NCBI GenBank assembly: GCA_003553005.1
Contig: PUPG01000056.1
Location: 1-7,553, forward strand
Direction of reading: 5' to 3'
Source: Bacteroidales bacterium
GTDB taxonomy: Bacteria; Bacteroidota; Bacteroidia; Bacteroidales; UBA7960
Length of the DNA stretch: 7,553 bases
The notes under the pieces were generated by a model, which was not told the DNA's origin, did no database searches, and saw nothing but the letters and a program-made list of their open reading frames with translations. The translations under genes were made by a program, and so were the position numbers. Shown here one piece after another: positions 1 through 7,194 of the stretch. Each line of letters opens with the position of its first letter. Within the stretch, counting starts at the first letter, position 1.

Positions 1-1106
1 GCCCGGAAGATCAGCAGCGGGATCGTGCCTTCATAGATCAGCTTGCGGGTAATGCCGGGGTTAAACAACCGGGCAAGCAATCCACGCTTGCGGTTTACCA
101 TGGAAAAGAGCTCGATGCCTTTATCCTCCACAAAGGTCTCGAGCCCTTTCATGCTGTCATCACTCTCCAGCAGGTGACATTCCACCTCCACACCGCCATG
201 CACCTTGGCAAAATAATTCTTCAGGGAGTCCATCTTCACCTCATCCCAGCTTTTGCTTGGTGTCTTTGATAAATGAATGCAGTGTATCTTGACCTCAAAT
301 CCGGAGACAATGGACAGCAGGCGGCGGATGGCCACATAGTCGGAGTCATCAAACTCTGTGGCATAGGCAATGTTTTTCACTTCTTTTGACGCATCATAGG
401 ATGAATGCTCGGGGATGGCCAGCACCGGCACCCTGGTGCGGTCAAGCACCCGGTACACCACACTGCCGATGATGTCGCTCTGCTTCTCCCCTTTCCCTTT
501 GGTGCCCAACACGATGATGCCCGGCTTATAATCTTCGGCCATCCTGGCGATTTCATCTTCGGTGATGCCCTCCCGGAGAGAATAACCAATCTTGACGTCT
601 CCCATGTCCTTGCTGGCTGCTTCCTTCCTGATCTCACTGACAAACTTAAGCAACCCTTTGCGTGCATTGCTTTCCATTTCACGCAGGTTGATGTCCATGT
701 CGACCTGTATGCTGTAAGCATCGGTGATGGGCACCAGGTCGACAATGGGGGCATAGTACACATGCAGGATCTTGATGTCGGCCTTGAGCTTGTGCGCCAA
801 ATTCAACGCATACCTGCAGGCGTTTTTTGAATATTCGGAAAAATCCACCGGGACAAGGATGCGCCGCACGCCACGGCGGTTCTTTATCTCAGCCTTTTCC
901 TGCTCCGCCTTCCATTCATTCATCAGCCTCAGGGCCTGCTCGAGGTCTTCCTCGTGGATCTGAACCTTCACTCCTTCAGCTCCCGCCCCCTGGATCAGGT
1001 GTACATTGCGCAAATAACAGGTAATTCCTGCTGCCTCAAGGCGCGCTTTCAAAACTTCTGCTGCGGTGTAATGGTCCGTAGCTATGGTCACCAGCTTGTC
1101 TTCCAT
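1..1106 (-). CDS. Tandem universal stress protein with N-terminal DUF2007-like domain (3' end cut by window edge)
   Basis: Cytoplasmic UspA-superfamily protein; 368 complete codons are visible and the gene continues past base 1. Residues about 4-65 resemble the DUF2007 'putative signal transducing protein' fold (TAAEVLKARLEAAGITCYLR, then a VQIHEEDLEQA segment). Residues about 80-233 are a complete Usp domain. It opens with RRILVPVDFSEYS and ends with the family's ATP-binding signature G-x2-G-x9-G-S (G201, G204, G214, S215), so this domain probably binds nucleotide. A second Usp domain starts near residue 243 and lacks that signature: the equivalent stretch around residues 337-358 reads VNRKRGLLARLFNPGITRKL. 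The start at 1106 is well fixed, because an in-frame TGA lies at 1143-1145 with no ATG between; a weak purine-rich AAAGAG lies directly upstream. The gene is downstream of the carboxylate operon but separated by a likely terminator and its own promoter. Usp proteins usually act in stress survival; the specific role here is unknown. Family call is firm; the DUF2007 call is moderately firm. Confidence 0.9.
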   Translation of the reverse strand, partial: MEDKLVTIATDHYTAAEVLKARLEAAGITCYLRNVHLIQGAGAEGVKVQIHEEDLEQALRLMNEWKAEQEKAEIKNRRGVRRILVPVDFSEYSKNACRYALNLAHKLKADIKILHVYYAPIVDLVPITDAYSIQVDMDINLREMESNARKGLLKFVSEIRKEAASKDMGDVKIGYSLREGITEDEIARMAEDYKPGIIVLGTKGKGEKQSDIIGSVVYRVLDRTRVPVLAIPEHSSYDASKEVKNIAYATEFDDSDYVAIRRLLSIVSGFEVKIHCIHLSKTPSKSWDEVKMDSLKNYFAKVHGGVEVECHLLESDDSMKGLETFVEDKGIELFSMVNRKRGLLARLFNPGITRKLIYEGTIPLLIFR

Positions 1107-1151
1107 CTCTTTGGGTTTTTTAAATTCGATATTGCTAAGATTTCAATAGCA

Positions 1152-1185
1152 TAAATTTAAGAAAATACAGACGGAATTCCAAAAA
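1152..1185 (-). promoter_or_regulatory. Candidate Bacteroidetes-type promoter for the universal stress gene
   Basis: On the minus strand a TTTTTGG run (1179-1185) contains the -33 TTG at 1180-1182. Twenty bases further on lies TAAATTTA (1152-1159), which matches the Bacteroidetes -7 consensus TAnnTTTG at seven of eight positions. The spacing fits the known 19-21 base range. Transcription would begin near 1145, leaving a leader of about 40 bases before the ATG at 1106. Seen by eye only; the region is AT-rich, so chance matches are possible. Confidence 0.4.
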
Positions 1186-1340
1186 CAGATGAATACGCTG
1201 CTGCAGAAATGCATGATTAAACCGGGGAGCAATGAATGGATGCCTGGAAGTATGCCCTGGACATTGAGCGACAGGTGAAGGGCAATGGGTGGTGGATGCG
1301 GGGCAGTGGAATTAGATCACGGAGCATCGCAATCTTCACG

Positions 1341-1358
1341 AATAAAGCCCACTGGGCT
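1341..1358 (-). terminator. Probable terminator of the three-gene operon
   Basis: Read on the minus strand, AGCCC-AGT-GGGCT (1346-1358) forms a five-base-pair GC-rich hairpin with a three-base loop, followed by TTATT. It begins four bases after the stop codon of the outer-membrane protein gene, where an operon terminator is expected. The stem is short and the T-tract is interrupted, so termination may be partial, allowing some read-through into the universal stress gene. Confidence 0.5.
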
Positions 1359-1361
1359 AAA

Positions 1362-2636
1362 TCAGAAATAATAAAACGCGGTAAAAAGAATACGGGTGTT
1401 CCCTACTTCCTGGTGGTTCTTTACGCGGCCACTTTGGTCTGGTTCGCCATAGGCAGCTGCCGTATATTCCAACTCCGTGCAGAGTTCCACATTGCCGGAG
1501 GCAAAGCGGATGGAAGGGGCAATGCGGTAAAGATAGGCAATGTCGCTGCCACGGCCATAATAGCGGCCTTCCACATCATCAACCGCACCGAGGTTACGGG
1601 CATAGCCGAGAAACAATCCCGCGCGCACATCTTCGCCATAGACGATATTGAACCAGGAAGACAGGTGATTCAAAGGCGTATAGCTTACGAAACCATCATC
1701 GTCGATGAAGCGTTCCGCATAACCGCCCAGCATCAGGTGTTCGCTGAGGTTCTGGCCGTAAATGGCTTTTGTTTTCAGGTTAAGCTTGCCCTGTGAGAAT
1801 CCACCGTAAGCCATGAAGGCATAAGTGGCGATTTGTTCATCGGTATACAGACCGGCATCGTTTTCCTGGACGCCATCGGTGGCCAGCCGGGGCCGGATCA
1901 CCTTATAATCCGCCGCCAGACCAGTGGTCAGGCGCTGATGGTCGCGACTCCACTGGAAGTGAACATTGGGAATGGTAGTATTTCGCAGGTAGTCGGGCGA
2001 TACGCCCTGCGGTCCATCGCTGGCATTGTCGCGCTGTCCGATCATCGACACCAGCCAGCTGGACTGTCCGTGGTGATAGGTCAGTGTAGCCTGGGGGTTT
2101 CGAATGAATGGCTGAAAAGGAGCGCCCGTATTGAGCGAGACCACCTCGGGCAATACGGCGGGTGAGAACATCGGGTGCCACCATTGTCCCAGGAGCAGAT
2201 CCAGGTCGTCCCACGAAAGCTGCAGGTAGGCGTGCCGCAAACGAAACCCGTTGATGTCGGCGTCGGTAACCCCGGAAAAGTCCGCCTCGATCATTCCGCT
2301 CACCTGGGCGCCAAAAGCATCCGGACCCGTGATGTGGCTGGCCACGCGCGAGGTGATCGCAGAAAAGTTAAACACGGGGTCACCGTGGATGTCCACACCA
2401 TCTGCATCCAGTTTTTCCCGGGCAGGAAACAGCAGAAAAAGATCCTCCCGCGCGGCGATCACCGTACGGCTATCCAGCCAGTAGTCTGTCTTGACAAAGC
2501 CACCGAACTGGATGGAGAAACCATTTTCTTCCTGGTTGCCTGGTGCTTCATTTTCGGCTACGGCTTCTTCAGCTTCCACAGCGGAAGCAACCATCCAGGC
2601 GAGGATAAAAAACAAAAGAATCAACCTGTGCATCAT
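1362..2636 (-). CDS. Outer-membrane beta-barrel porin-like protein (DcaP-like)
   Basis: A 424-residue exported protein. Residues 1-22 form a signal peptide (positive MMHR start, hydrophobic LILLFFILAWMVA core, likely cleavage after ASA or VEA), followed by a short acidic, Glu-rich linker to about residue 38. The rest is rich in alternating hydrophobic/polar strands and aromatic residues, for example FSIQFGGFVKTDYW at 40-53 and RLRHAYLQLSWDDLDLLLGQ at 132-151. The chain ends in AFYYF, the terminal aromatic typical of outer-membrane barrels. The GG(F/Y)VK-type first strand and the 'RLRHAYLQL...LLGQWW' segment recall DcaP-like porins, which in other bacteria pass small carboxylates; that family call is from memory and only moderately sure. 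It is the last gene of the operon, 32 bases after the symporter stop, suggesting it supplies the outer-membrane entry for the same substrate. Start: two adjacent ATG codons (2636 and 2633) with no clear ribosome-binding site; the first is used here. Confidence 0.8.
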   Translation of the reverse strand: MMHRLILLFFILAWMVASAVEAEEAVAENEAPGNQEENGFSIQFGGFVKTDYWLDSRTVIAAREDLFLLFPAREKLDADGVDIHGDPVFNFSAITSRVASHITGPDAFGAQVSGMIEADFSGVTDADINGFRLRHAYLQLSWDDLDLLLGQWWHPMFSPAVLPEVVSLNTGAPFQPFIRNPQATLTYHHGQSSWLVSMIGQRDNASDGPQGVSPDYLRNTTIPNVHFQWSRDHQRLTTGLAADYKVIRPRLATDGVQENDAGLYTDEQIATYAFMAYGGFSQGKLNLKTKAIYGQNLSEHLMLGGYAERFIDDDGFVSYTPLNHLSSWFNIVYGEDVRAGLFLGYARNLGAVDDVEGRYYGRGSDIAYLYRIAPSIRFASGNVELCTELEYTAAAYGEPDQSGRVKNHQEVGNTRILFTAFYYF

Positions 2637-2668
2637 AGATGTAAACGACGATTAAACTGGATTGTGAA

Positions 2669-4120
2669 CTATTTTGCCAATGGTTCTGCCTTCGCTTGGG
2701 TGAAGGCGCTGACGAGTGGATTCAGCACCAGCGAGGTGATCATGCCGATGGTACCAGCCTGCGGGGAGGGTATGCCTGCCCCGTAGAGTACCAGGCATAC
2801 CAGCAGTCCGCCCGTACCGGAGGCAATGGCACCTGCACGGGTCATCTTTTTGCTGTACAGACCCCAGATAAAGGGGCCGAGAAAGAACGAGCCCAGTGCG
2901 CCCCAGGAGATGCCCAGGATCATCACGATGCTGTCGATGTTCATGTAGGCCAGGACCACCGAAAGGACAATGAACAGGGCGCTCATCAGGCGCATCATCA
3001 GGGTCATGGTCTTGTCCTTGATGCCCGTATTGATGAATCCCTGGAAGAAGTCCTTGACGAAGGTGGAGCTCGATACCAGCACGAGGGCAGCCAGGGTGGA
3101 CATGGATGCGGACAATATCAGCAGCAGGATGATCACACTCAGGGATGCCGGCACCACGTTGGTCAGGAGTTCCGGCATCAGGATGTCAAATAGGGGACGT
3201 CCCTGCAGGTCAAAGGCAGCGGGTGCCGATTCCGGGGTCAGGAATATCCTGGACGTAGACCCGATAAAATAGGCCACGCCACCAATCAGGATGGCAAAAA
3301 AGGTGGATGCGATCATGCCGCGCTTGATGGTGGCTTTATCCTTGATGGCATAAAACTTTTGCATCAGCTGCGGCATGGCAAAAGGCGCCATGCTGGTAAG
3401 CAGTACCATGGAAAGCAAGGGCCACCATCCAGGCGGACCTACTGCCCGGGTCAGACCGGGATCAATGTCCCGCAAGGCAAAAGTGATCTGGGGAAGTCCG
3501 CCTCCTTCACTCACCGTGCTGAAAAACAACACGATCACACTTACGGCCATGATGATCCCAAAGATCATGTCGATCAGGGCCATCGACTTGTAACCGCCAA
3601 GTACCATATACAGCGCGGTAAAGAAACCCATGAAGGCCAGGGCGTGCCAGTATTCGATATTGAAATTGGAGGTAAACAGGTAGGACAGTCCCATGAACAC
3701 TGCGGCCGTATATGGGATCATGAACACAAAGATCACCAGGCTGGCCAGCAACTTGAGCTCAGGAGCGCGATAGCGTTTCAGCAAAAAATCGGGCATGGTA
3801 TAGGCCCCATACTCGGTGGCTGCATCTTTCAGGCGCATGCCAACCACCCACCAAACGACCAACACCCCGAGGAGGGCATTGACAAGGGCGATCCAGAGTC
3901 CTGAAAAGCCAAAATTCCAACCGACATTGCCGGCAAACCCAATGAAAAGTACCGCACTGAAATAAGCCGTTCCATAAGAAAAAGCGGTCATCCAGGGACC
4001 CACATTGCCTCCGCCGAGATAAAAGTCATTAAACGTTTTTGTGCCTTTAAAACCACGTATGCCCACCCATATGATCATCAGGACATACAATCCCAGTACA
4101 ATAATTCTTATTGCCTCCAT
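2669..4120 (-). CDS. Sodium:solute symporter (SSS family)
   Basis: A 483-residue inner-membrane transporter with about 13 hydrophobic segments (roughly 3-20, 43-65, 73-95, 124-148, 156-175, 180-202, 234-252, 271-289, 321-342, 376-393, 396-420, 428-447, 452-470). Features expected of the SSS/LeuT-fold family are present: the DFYLGGGNVGPW segment after helix 1 (32-43), the MPQLMQKFYAIKD loop (249-261), and a Ser/Thr-rich helix, LSASMSTLAALVLVSSS (336-352), corresponding to the Na2 sodium site. Length is normal for the family. It would import a small solute driven by the sodium gradient. SSS members carry proline, pantothenate, acetate, sugars and others; residues do not reveal the substrate here, but the upstream acyl-CoA synthetase suggests an organic acid. 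It lies 34 bases after the synthetase stop and 32 bases before the porin gene, consistent with one transcript. A short AAGG lies about eight bases upstream of the ATG. Confidence 0.93.
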   Translation of the reverse strand: MEAIRIIVLGLYVLMIIWVGIRGFKGTKTFNDFYLGGGNVGPWMTAFSYGTAYFSAVLFIGFAGNVGWNFGFSGLWIALVNALLGVLVVWWVVGMRLKDAATEYGAYTMPDFLLKRYRAPELKLLASLVIFVFMIPYTAAVFMGLSYLFTSNFNIEYWHALAFMGFFTALYMVLGGYKSMALIDMIFGIIMAVSVIVLFFSTVSEGGGLPQITFALRDIDPGLTRAVGPPGWWPLLSMVLLTSMAPFAMPQLMQKFYAIKDKATIKRGMIASTFFAILIGGVAYFIGSTSRIFLTPESAPAAFDLQGRPLFDILMPELLTNVVPASLSVIILLLILSASMSTLAALVLVSSSTFVKDFFQGFINTGIKDKTMTLMMRLMSALFIVLSVVLAYMNIDSIVMILGISWGALGSFFLGPFIWGLYSKKMTRAGAIASGTGGLLVCLVLYGAGIPSPQAGTIGMITSLVLNPLVSAFTQAKAEPLAK

Positions 4121-4154
4121 GAAAAAACCTTAAGAAGATGAATGATGTATTGAT

Positions 4155-6215
4155 TTACGCTTTGACAATGCGGATTCTTGCATCTACTGCCACTACATAT
4201 TTTTCGTTGCCCAGCAGGGGGTTGAGATCCATTTCAAAGATCTCGGGGGCCGCCTCGATCAGGGAAGAAAGCCTGACCAGGACTTCTGCAAACGCATCAA
4301 TGTCAATGCCCTCTTTGCCGCGAACCCCCTCCAGGATGTCGTAGCTTTTCAGGCTGTCGATCATGTCAAGCGCCTCTTCAATATTGATGGGATATAAACG
4401 GGTAGCCACATCCTTCATCACCTCGATGAAGATACCCCCCATTCCACACAAGATCATATGTCCGAACTTGTCTTCTTTTTTCACGCCAGCAAATAACTCA
4501 ATACCATCCAGCATCGGCTGCAACAAAACGCCTGTGGAGTCCAGGATTTGCATCATGCGTTTAAATTCACTGACCACGGTCTGTTGGTCATTTACGTTCA
4601 GCACCACGCCACCCACGTCAGACTTGTGCACCGGTCCTACCACTTTCATGGCCAGGGGGTAACCCATTCGCTCTGCAGCTTTTACCGCGGCCTCTTCGCT
4701 CTCCACAACGGTCTCGGTGACCCGGGAAATGCCGGCTGCATCCAATACGGTCTGTACTTGTCTGGGTGTCAGGTAGCCATCTTCCGCTGCATCAATGACC
4801 CGGCGGATCCTGGCCCGGTCCACCTTGGGCATCACGATGTCTTCGCGCGAAGGCGGGGGCGTATGATACACCCGGCTGAGTGCCTGTCCGAGGACCACCT
4901 CATCCGGGAAGTTCACGTGCCCCTTCTCCAGGAAAGCGTCAACCTCCTCTTTGGCCGTCAGTATGCTGGGCAATACCGGGTAGATGGGCTTTTTGCAGAT
5001 GCGCATTTTTTGATCCAGCACATCGTATACGTCAAATACCGGGAACAAGCCGGGGGTACCAAAAATGACCACGATGCCATCGATGTTATCAAAGTGCTGG
5101 TCGGCATAATCCAGGATGGTACCCAGTTGTTCAGCGGTGCCGGTCGCCAGAAAGTCAATCGGGTTGGCCACGGAAGAGCCGGGAAAGAGTTCTTCGAGCA
5201 GATCACTCGCCTTAGGCGATTCGATGGCCGGTACGTCCAGTCCTCCCTCGCTCAGCGCATCGGTAAGCATCACAGCGGGTCCACCCGCATGGGTGATTAC
5301 AGCGAGGTTTTCCCCTTTAAGCTTGGGATAAGAAAATACCGAAGCTACTGCGATCAGGTCTTCGCGACCGTAACAACGCACAATGCCAGCCTTGCGGAAA
5401 AGCGCATCCACGGCCACATCGGGACTGGCAAGTGCACCCGTATGCGAGGAAGCTGCGCGGCTACCTGCCTCAGAACTGCCTGCCTTGACAGCCGCAATGC
5501 GACATCCTTTGCGGATGAGCGATGCGGCGTGCGTAAGCAGCATCTGCGGCTTTTTGATGTCTTCGATATACAACAATTTGATGCGCGAACTGCGCTCAGG
5601 GTCAAAAGATTCGTCCCAGTACTTCACCACCTCTTCCACGCCCATCTGGGCACTGTTTCCTACAGAAAACACATTCGCAAAACTCAGCCCCTTGGGAATG
5701 CCGGCCTCCATGATAAAGCAGGCCGTTGCACCCGAGCCGGAAACAAAATCACAGCCCTTGTTGTCAAGCTTTGGAATGGGGTAGGTAAACACGCTGTGAT
5801 GATTGGGTGTCAGCACGCCCACACAGTTGGGACCAATCAGCGCACCATCCACCTCGTCCACTATGTCGACCAACTGCTTCTCCAGCTCGGCACCACCCCC
5901 ACTTTCTTCACTGAAGCCAGCGGATAACACGATAAATGCCCGCGCACCCTTCTGGTTTGCCAGTACATCCACCGTATCAGGTACAAACTGCGCCGCGATG
6001 GCAATAATGGCCAGGTCTACCTTCGGCAGATCCGCTACGTCAGCATAACTTTTGATGCCTTGCACTTCGCTCTCTTTCAGGTTGGTCACATAAAGGTCGC
6101 CGGCAAAATTGCCGTCAATGAGGTTTTTTAACACTTTGCCGCCGGGTTTGGCTGTATTGTTTGAACCGCCAACCACGACAATGCTTTTGGGATTGATCAA
6201 TGCCTTATTTATCAT
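4155..6215 (-). CDS. ADP-forming acyl-CoA (acetate-type) synthetase, fused alpha-beta form
   Basis: A 686-residue cytoplasmic enzyme of the NDP-forming acyl-CoA synthetase superfamily, catalysing carboxylate + CoA + ATP <=> acyl-CoA + ADP + phosphate. Residues about 6-100 are a CoA-binding Rossmann domain (SIVVVGGSNN at 11-20). Residues about 120-455 hold the two succinyl-CoA-ligase-like domains, with the phosphohistidine motif ASSHTGALAS (His258). Residues about 465-686 are an ATP-grasp domain (LTPRQVQTVLDAAGI at 482-496, MKVVGPVHKSDVGGVVLNV at 523-541, EMDLNPLL at 661-668). Length fits a complete single-chain enzyme, and there is no C-terminal acetyltransferase domain as in the Pat-type proteins. 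It is the first gene of the operon, followed by a symporter and a porin. It may activate imported acids or, running backwards, make ATP from acyl-CoA; the substrate (acetate, propionate, branched or aryl acid) is undetermined. Start ATG at 6215, preceded by a GAAG about five bases upstream. Confidence 0.93.
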   Translation of the reverse strand: MINKALINPKSIVVVGGSNNTAKPGGKVLKNLIDGNFAGDLYVTNLKESEVQGIKSYADVADLPKVDLAIIAIAAQFVPDTVDVLANQKGARAFIVLSAGFSEESGGGAELEKQLVDIVDEVDGALIGPNCVGVLTPNHHSVFTYPIPKLDNKGCDFVSGSGATACFIMEAGIPKGLSFANVFSVGNSAQMGVEEVVKYWDESFDPERSSRIKLLYIEDIKKPQMLLTHAASLIRKGCRIAAVKAGSSEAGSRAASSHTGALASPDVAVDALFRKAGIVRCYGREDLIAVASVFSYPKLKGENLAVITHAGGPAVMLTDALSEGGLDVPAIESPKASDLLEELFPGSSVANPIDFLATGTAEQLGTILDYADQHFDNIDGIVVIFGTPGLFPVFDVYDVLDQKMRICKKPIYPVLPSILTAKEEVDAFLEKGHVNFPDEVVLGQALSRVYHTPPPSREDIVMPKVDRARIRRVIDAAEDGYLTPRQVQTVLDAAGISRVTETVVESEEAAVKAAERMGYPLAMKVVGPVHKSDVGGVVLNVNDQQTVVSEFKRMMQILDSTGVLLQPMLDGIELFAGVKKEDKFGHMILCGMGGIFIEVMKDVATRLYPINIEEALDMIDSLKSYDILEGVRGKEGIDIDAFAEVLVRLSSLIEAAPEIFEMDLNPLLGNEKYVVAVDARIRIVKA

Positions 6216-6463
6216 TGCGCTTCAATTTAATCGGTGATGAGCTCGTGCTGGTCTGATTAAAACACGATCTGCTCAATAAATATTTATCATGATGGAACTC
6301 GGATCAGCTTGCTTTCGCAAAAAACGCTTCGAAATTAGGCAATAATATGGACATTTGCAGAAGGTACAGCCGAAAAATCCATATTTTAGCCACGGGGTTT
6401 TCACAAAAACCATCGACCATGGCCTTTGTCAATCCCGAAACCAGGCCGCATAAACACTTCAAT
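6216..6463. promoter_or_regulatory. Divergent intergenic region between the carboxylate operon and nth
   Basis: This 248-base stretch separates two oppositely oriented transcription units and must carry both promoters. It is AT-rich compared with the genes around it. The best plus-strand -7 candidate I see is GACATTTG at 6350-6357 (seven of eight against TAnnTTTG), with no convincing -33 box. I see no clear promoter pair for the minus-strand operon. No RNA gene or convincing terminator hairpin is visible. Confidence 0.5.
6276..6287. promoter_or_regulatory. 12-base perfect palindrome, possible operator
   Basis: ATAAATATTTAT reads identically on both strands. It sits 61 bases upstream of the acyl-CoA synthetase start codon, within the divergent intergenic region. 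A dyad at that distance could bind a dimeric regulator, but AT-only palindromes arise easily by chance and no second copy is present in this window. Confidence 0.25.
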
Positions 6464-7123
6464 ATGAGAAAAAAAGAACGTTTCAATTTTGTATTGAACT
6501 ATTTTGCCGAGCATGAACCGGCACCGGAGACGGAGCTGATGTATGCCAACCCCTACCAGTTGGTGGTGGCCGTGATCCTGTCCGCGCAGTGCACCGACAA
6601 ACGGGTCAACATCATCACCCCGCCGTTTTTTGCGCGCTTCCCCGACCCGGAAACCCTCGCTGCTGCATCCCAGGAAGAAGTCTATAGCTACATCAAAAGT
6701 TGCTCCTATCCCAACAACAAAAGCAAAAACCTGCTCGGCATGGCGCGGGTGCTCATCAGCGACTTCCAGGGCCAGATCCCGGAAGAGGTGGACGACCTCA
6801 TCAAGCTACCCGGGGTGGGCCGCAAGACGGCCAACGTGATCGCCTCCGTGATCTATGACAAGCCGGCCTTGGCTGTCGACACCCACGTTTTTCGCGTGGC
6901 GCGGCGAATTGGGTTGACGACCAACGCAAAAACACCCCTGGCAGCAGAAAAACAACTCGTAAAACACATACCAAGGCACCAGCTGGCCATTGCCCACCAT
7001 TGGCTTATCCTGCACGGCAGATACACATGCCTGGCCCGCAAACCAAAATGCGATATATGCCCCCTCACGAAAGTCTGCAAGTTTTACCAGGCAAAAAAAT
7101 CAAAAAATGAAAACGCGCCATAG
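6464..7123 (+). CDS. nth: Endonuclease III, DNA glycosylase/AP lyase
   Basis: Base-excision repair enzyme that removes oxidised pyrimidines and cuts at the resulting abasic site. With this start the product is 219 residues, close to the 211 of the E. coli enzyme. The helix-hairpin-helix motif LPGVGRKTANVIAS places the catalytic lysine at 121 and the catalytic aspartate (AVDTHVFRVARR) at 139. The C-terminal [4Fe-4S] cluster loop is intact, with cysteines at 189, 196, 199 and 205 in the exact C-x6-C-x2-C-x5-C spacing, and WLILHGRYTC precedes it. The frame is open upstream to an ATG at 6347 (and another at 6419), but the added 39 residues do not resemble the family. The chosen ATG aligns the catalytic residues within one position of E. 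coli Lys120 and Asp138. A lysine-rich tail follows the cluster. It is transcribed divergently from the carboxylate operon. Confidence 0.95.
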   Translation: MRKKERFNFVLNYFAEHEPAPETELMYANPYQLVVAVILSAQCTDKRVNIITPPFFARFPDPETLAAASQEEVYSYIKSCSYPNNKSKNLLGMARVLISDFQGQIPEEVDDLIKLPGVGRKTANVIASVIYDKPALAVDTHVFRVARRIGLTTNAKTPLAAEKQLVKHIPRHQLAIAHHWLILHGRYTCLARKPKCDICPLTKVCKFYQAKKSKNENAP

Positions 7124-7144
7124 CGCTTAAAATGCCGATTGTGT

Positions 7145-7152
7145 TATCTTTG
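7145..7152 (+). promoter_or_regulatory. Candidate -7 promoter element for the GH3 gene
   Basis: TATCTTTG is an exact match to the Bacteroidetes -7 consensus TAnnTTTG. It sits in the 71-base gap between nth and the glycosidase gene, giving a leader of roughly 35 bases before the ATG at 7195. No good -33 TTG is found 19-21 bases upstream, so only the -7 half is supported. Confidence 0.5.
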
Positions 7153-7194
7153 CAGGGTAAGTTTGGATTTCGTTAAAGCTTTACTGTTACCGGC

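Noticed and set aside
405..830. Plus- and minus-strand frames of 128-141 codons near the left edge.
   Set aside because: Both overlap the universal stress gene in other frames; the true frame carries the full Usp ATP-binding signature and is open from 1106 to the window edge.
1236..1796. A 186-codon plus-strand frame running from the intergenic gap into the outer-membrane protein gene.
   Set aside because: Most of it is antisense to the porin-like gene, it matches no family I recognise, and it has no promoter or ribosome-binding site that I can see.
3359..3904. A 181-codon plus-strand frame.
   Set aside because: It is antisense to the symporter gene; its Gly/His/Gln-rich product is a typical mirror of a membrane-protein gene.
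4548..5927. A 459-codon open frame on the plus strand.
   Set aside because: It lies wholly antisense to the acyl-CoA synthetase gene, whose protein has unmistakable motifs throughout. The antisense product is rich in His, Arg and Cys with no recognisable domain, as expected of a shadow frame.
6304..6486. A 60-codon minus-strand frame overlapping the divergent intergenic region and the start of nth.
   Set aside because: It has no recognisable domain and overlaps nth coding sequence on the opposite strand; it could be read as a leader of the carboxylate operon, but nothing supports that.
7115..7126. GCGC-CATA-GCGC inverted repeat over the nth stop codon, considered as a terminator.
   Set aside because: The stem is only four base pairs and no T-run follows on the plus strand.
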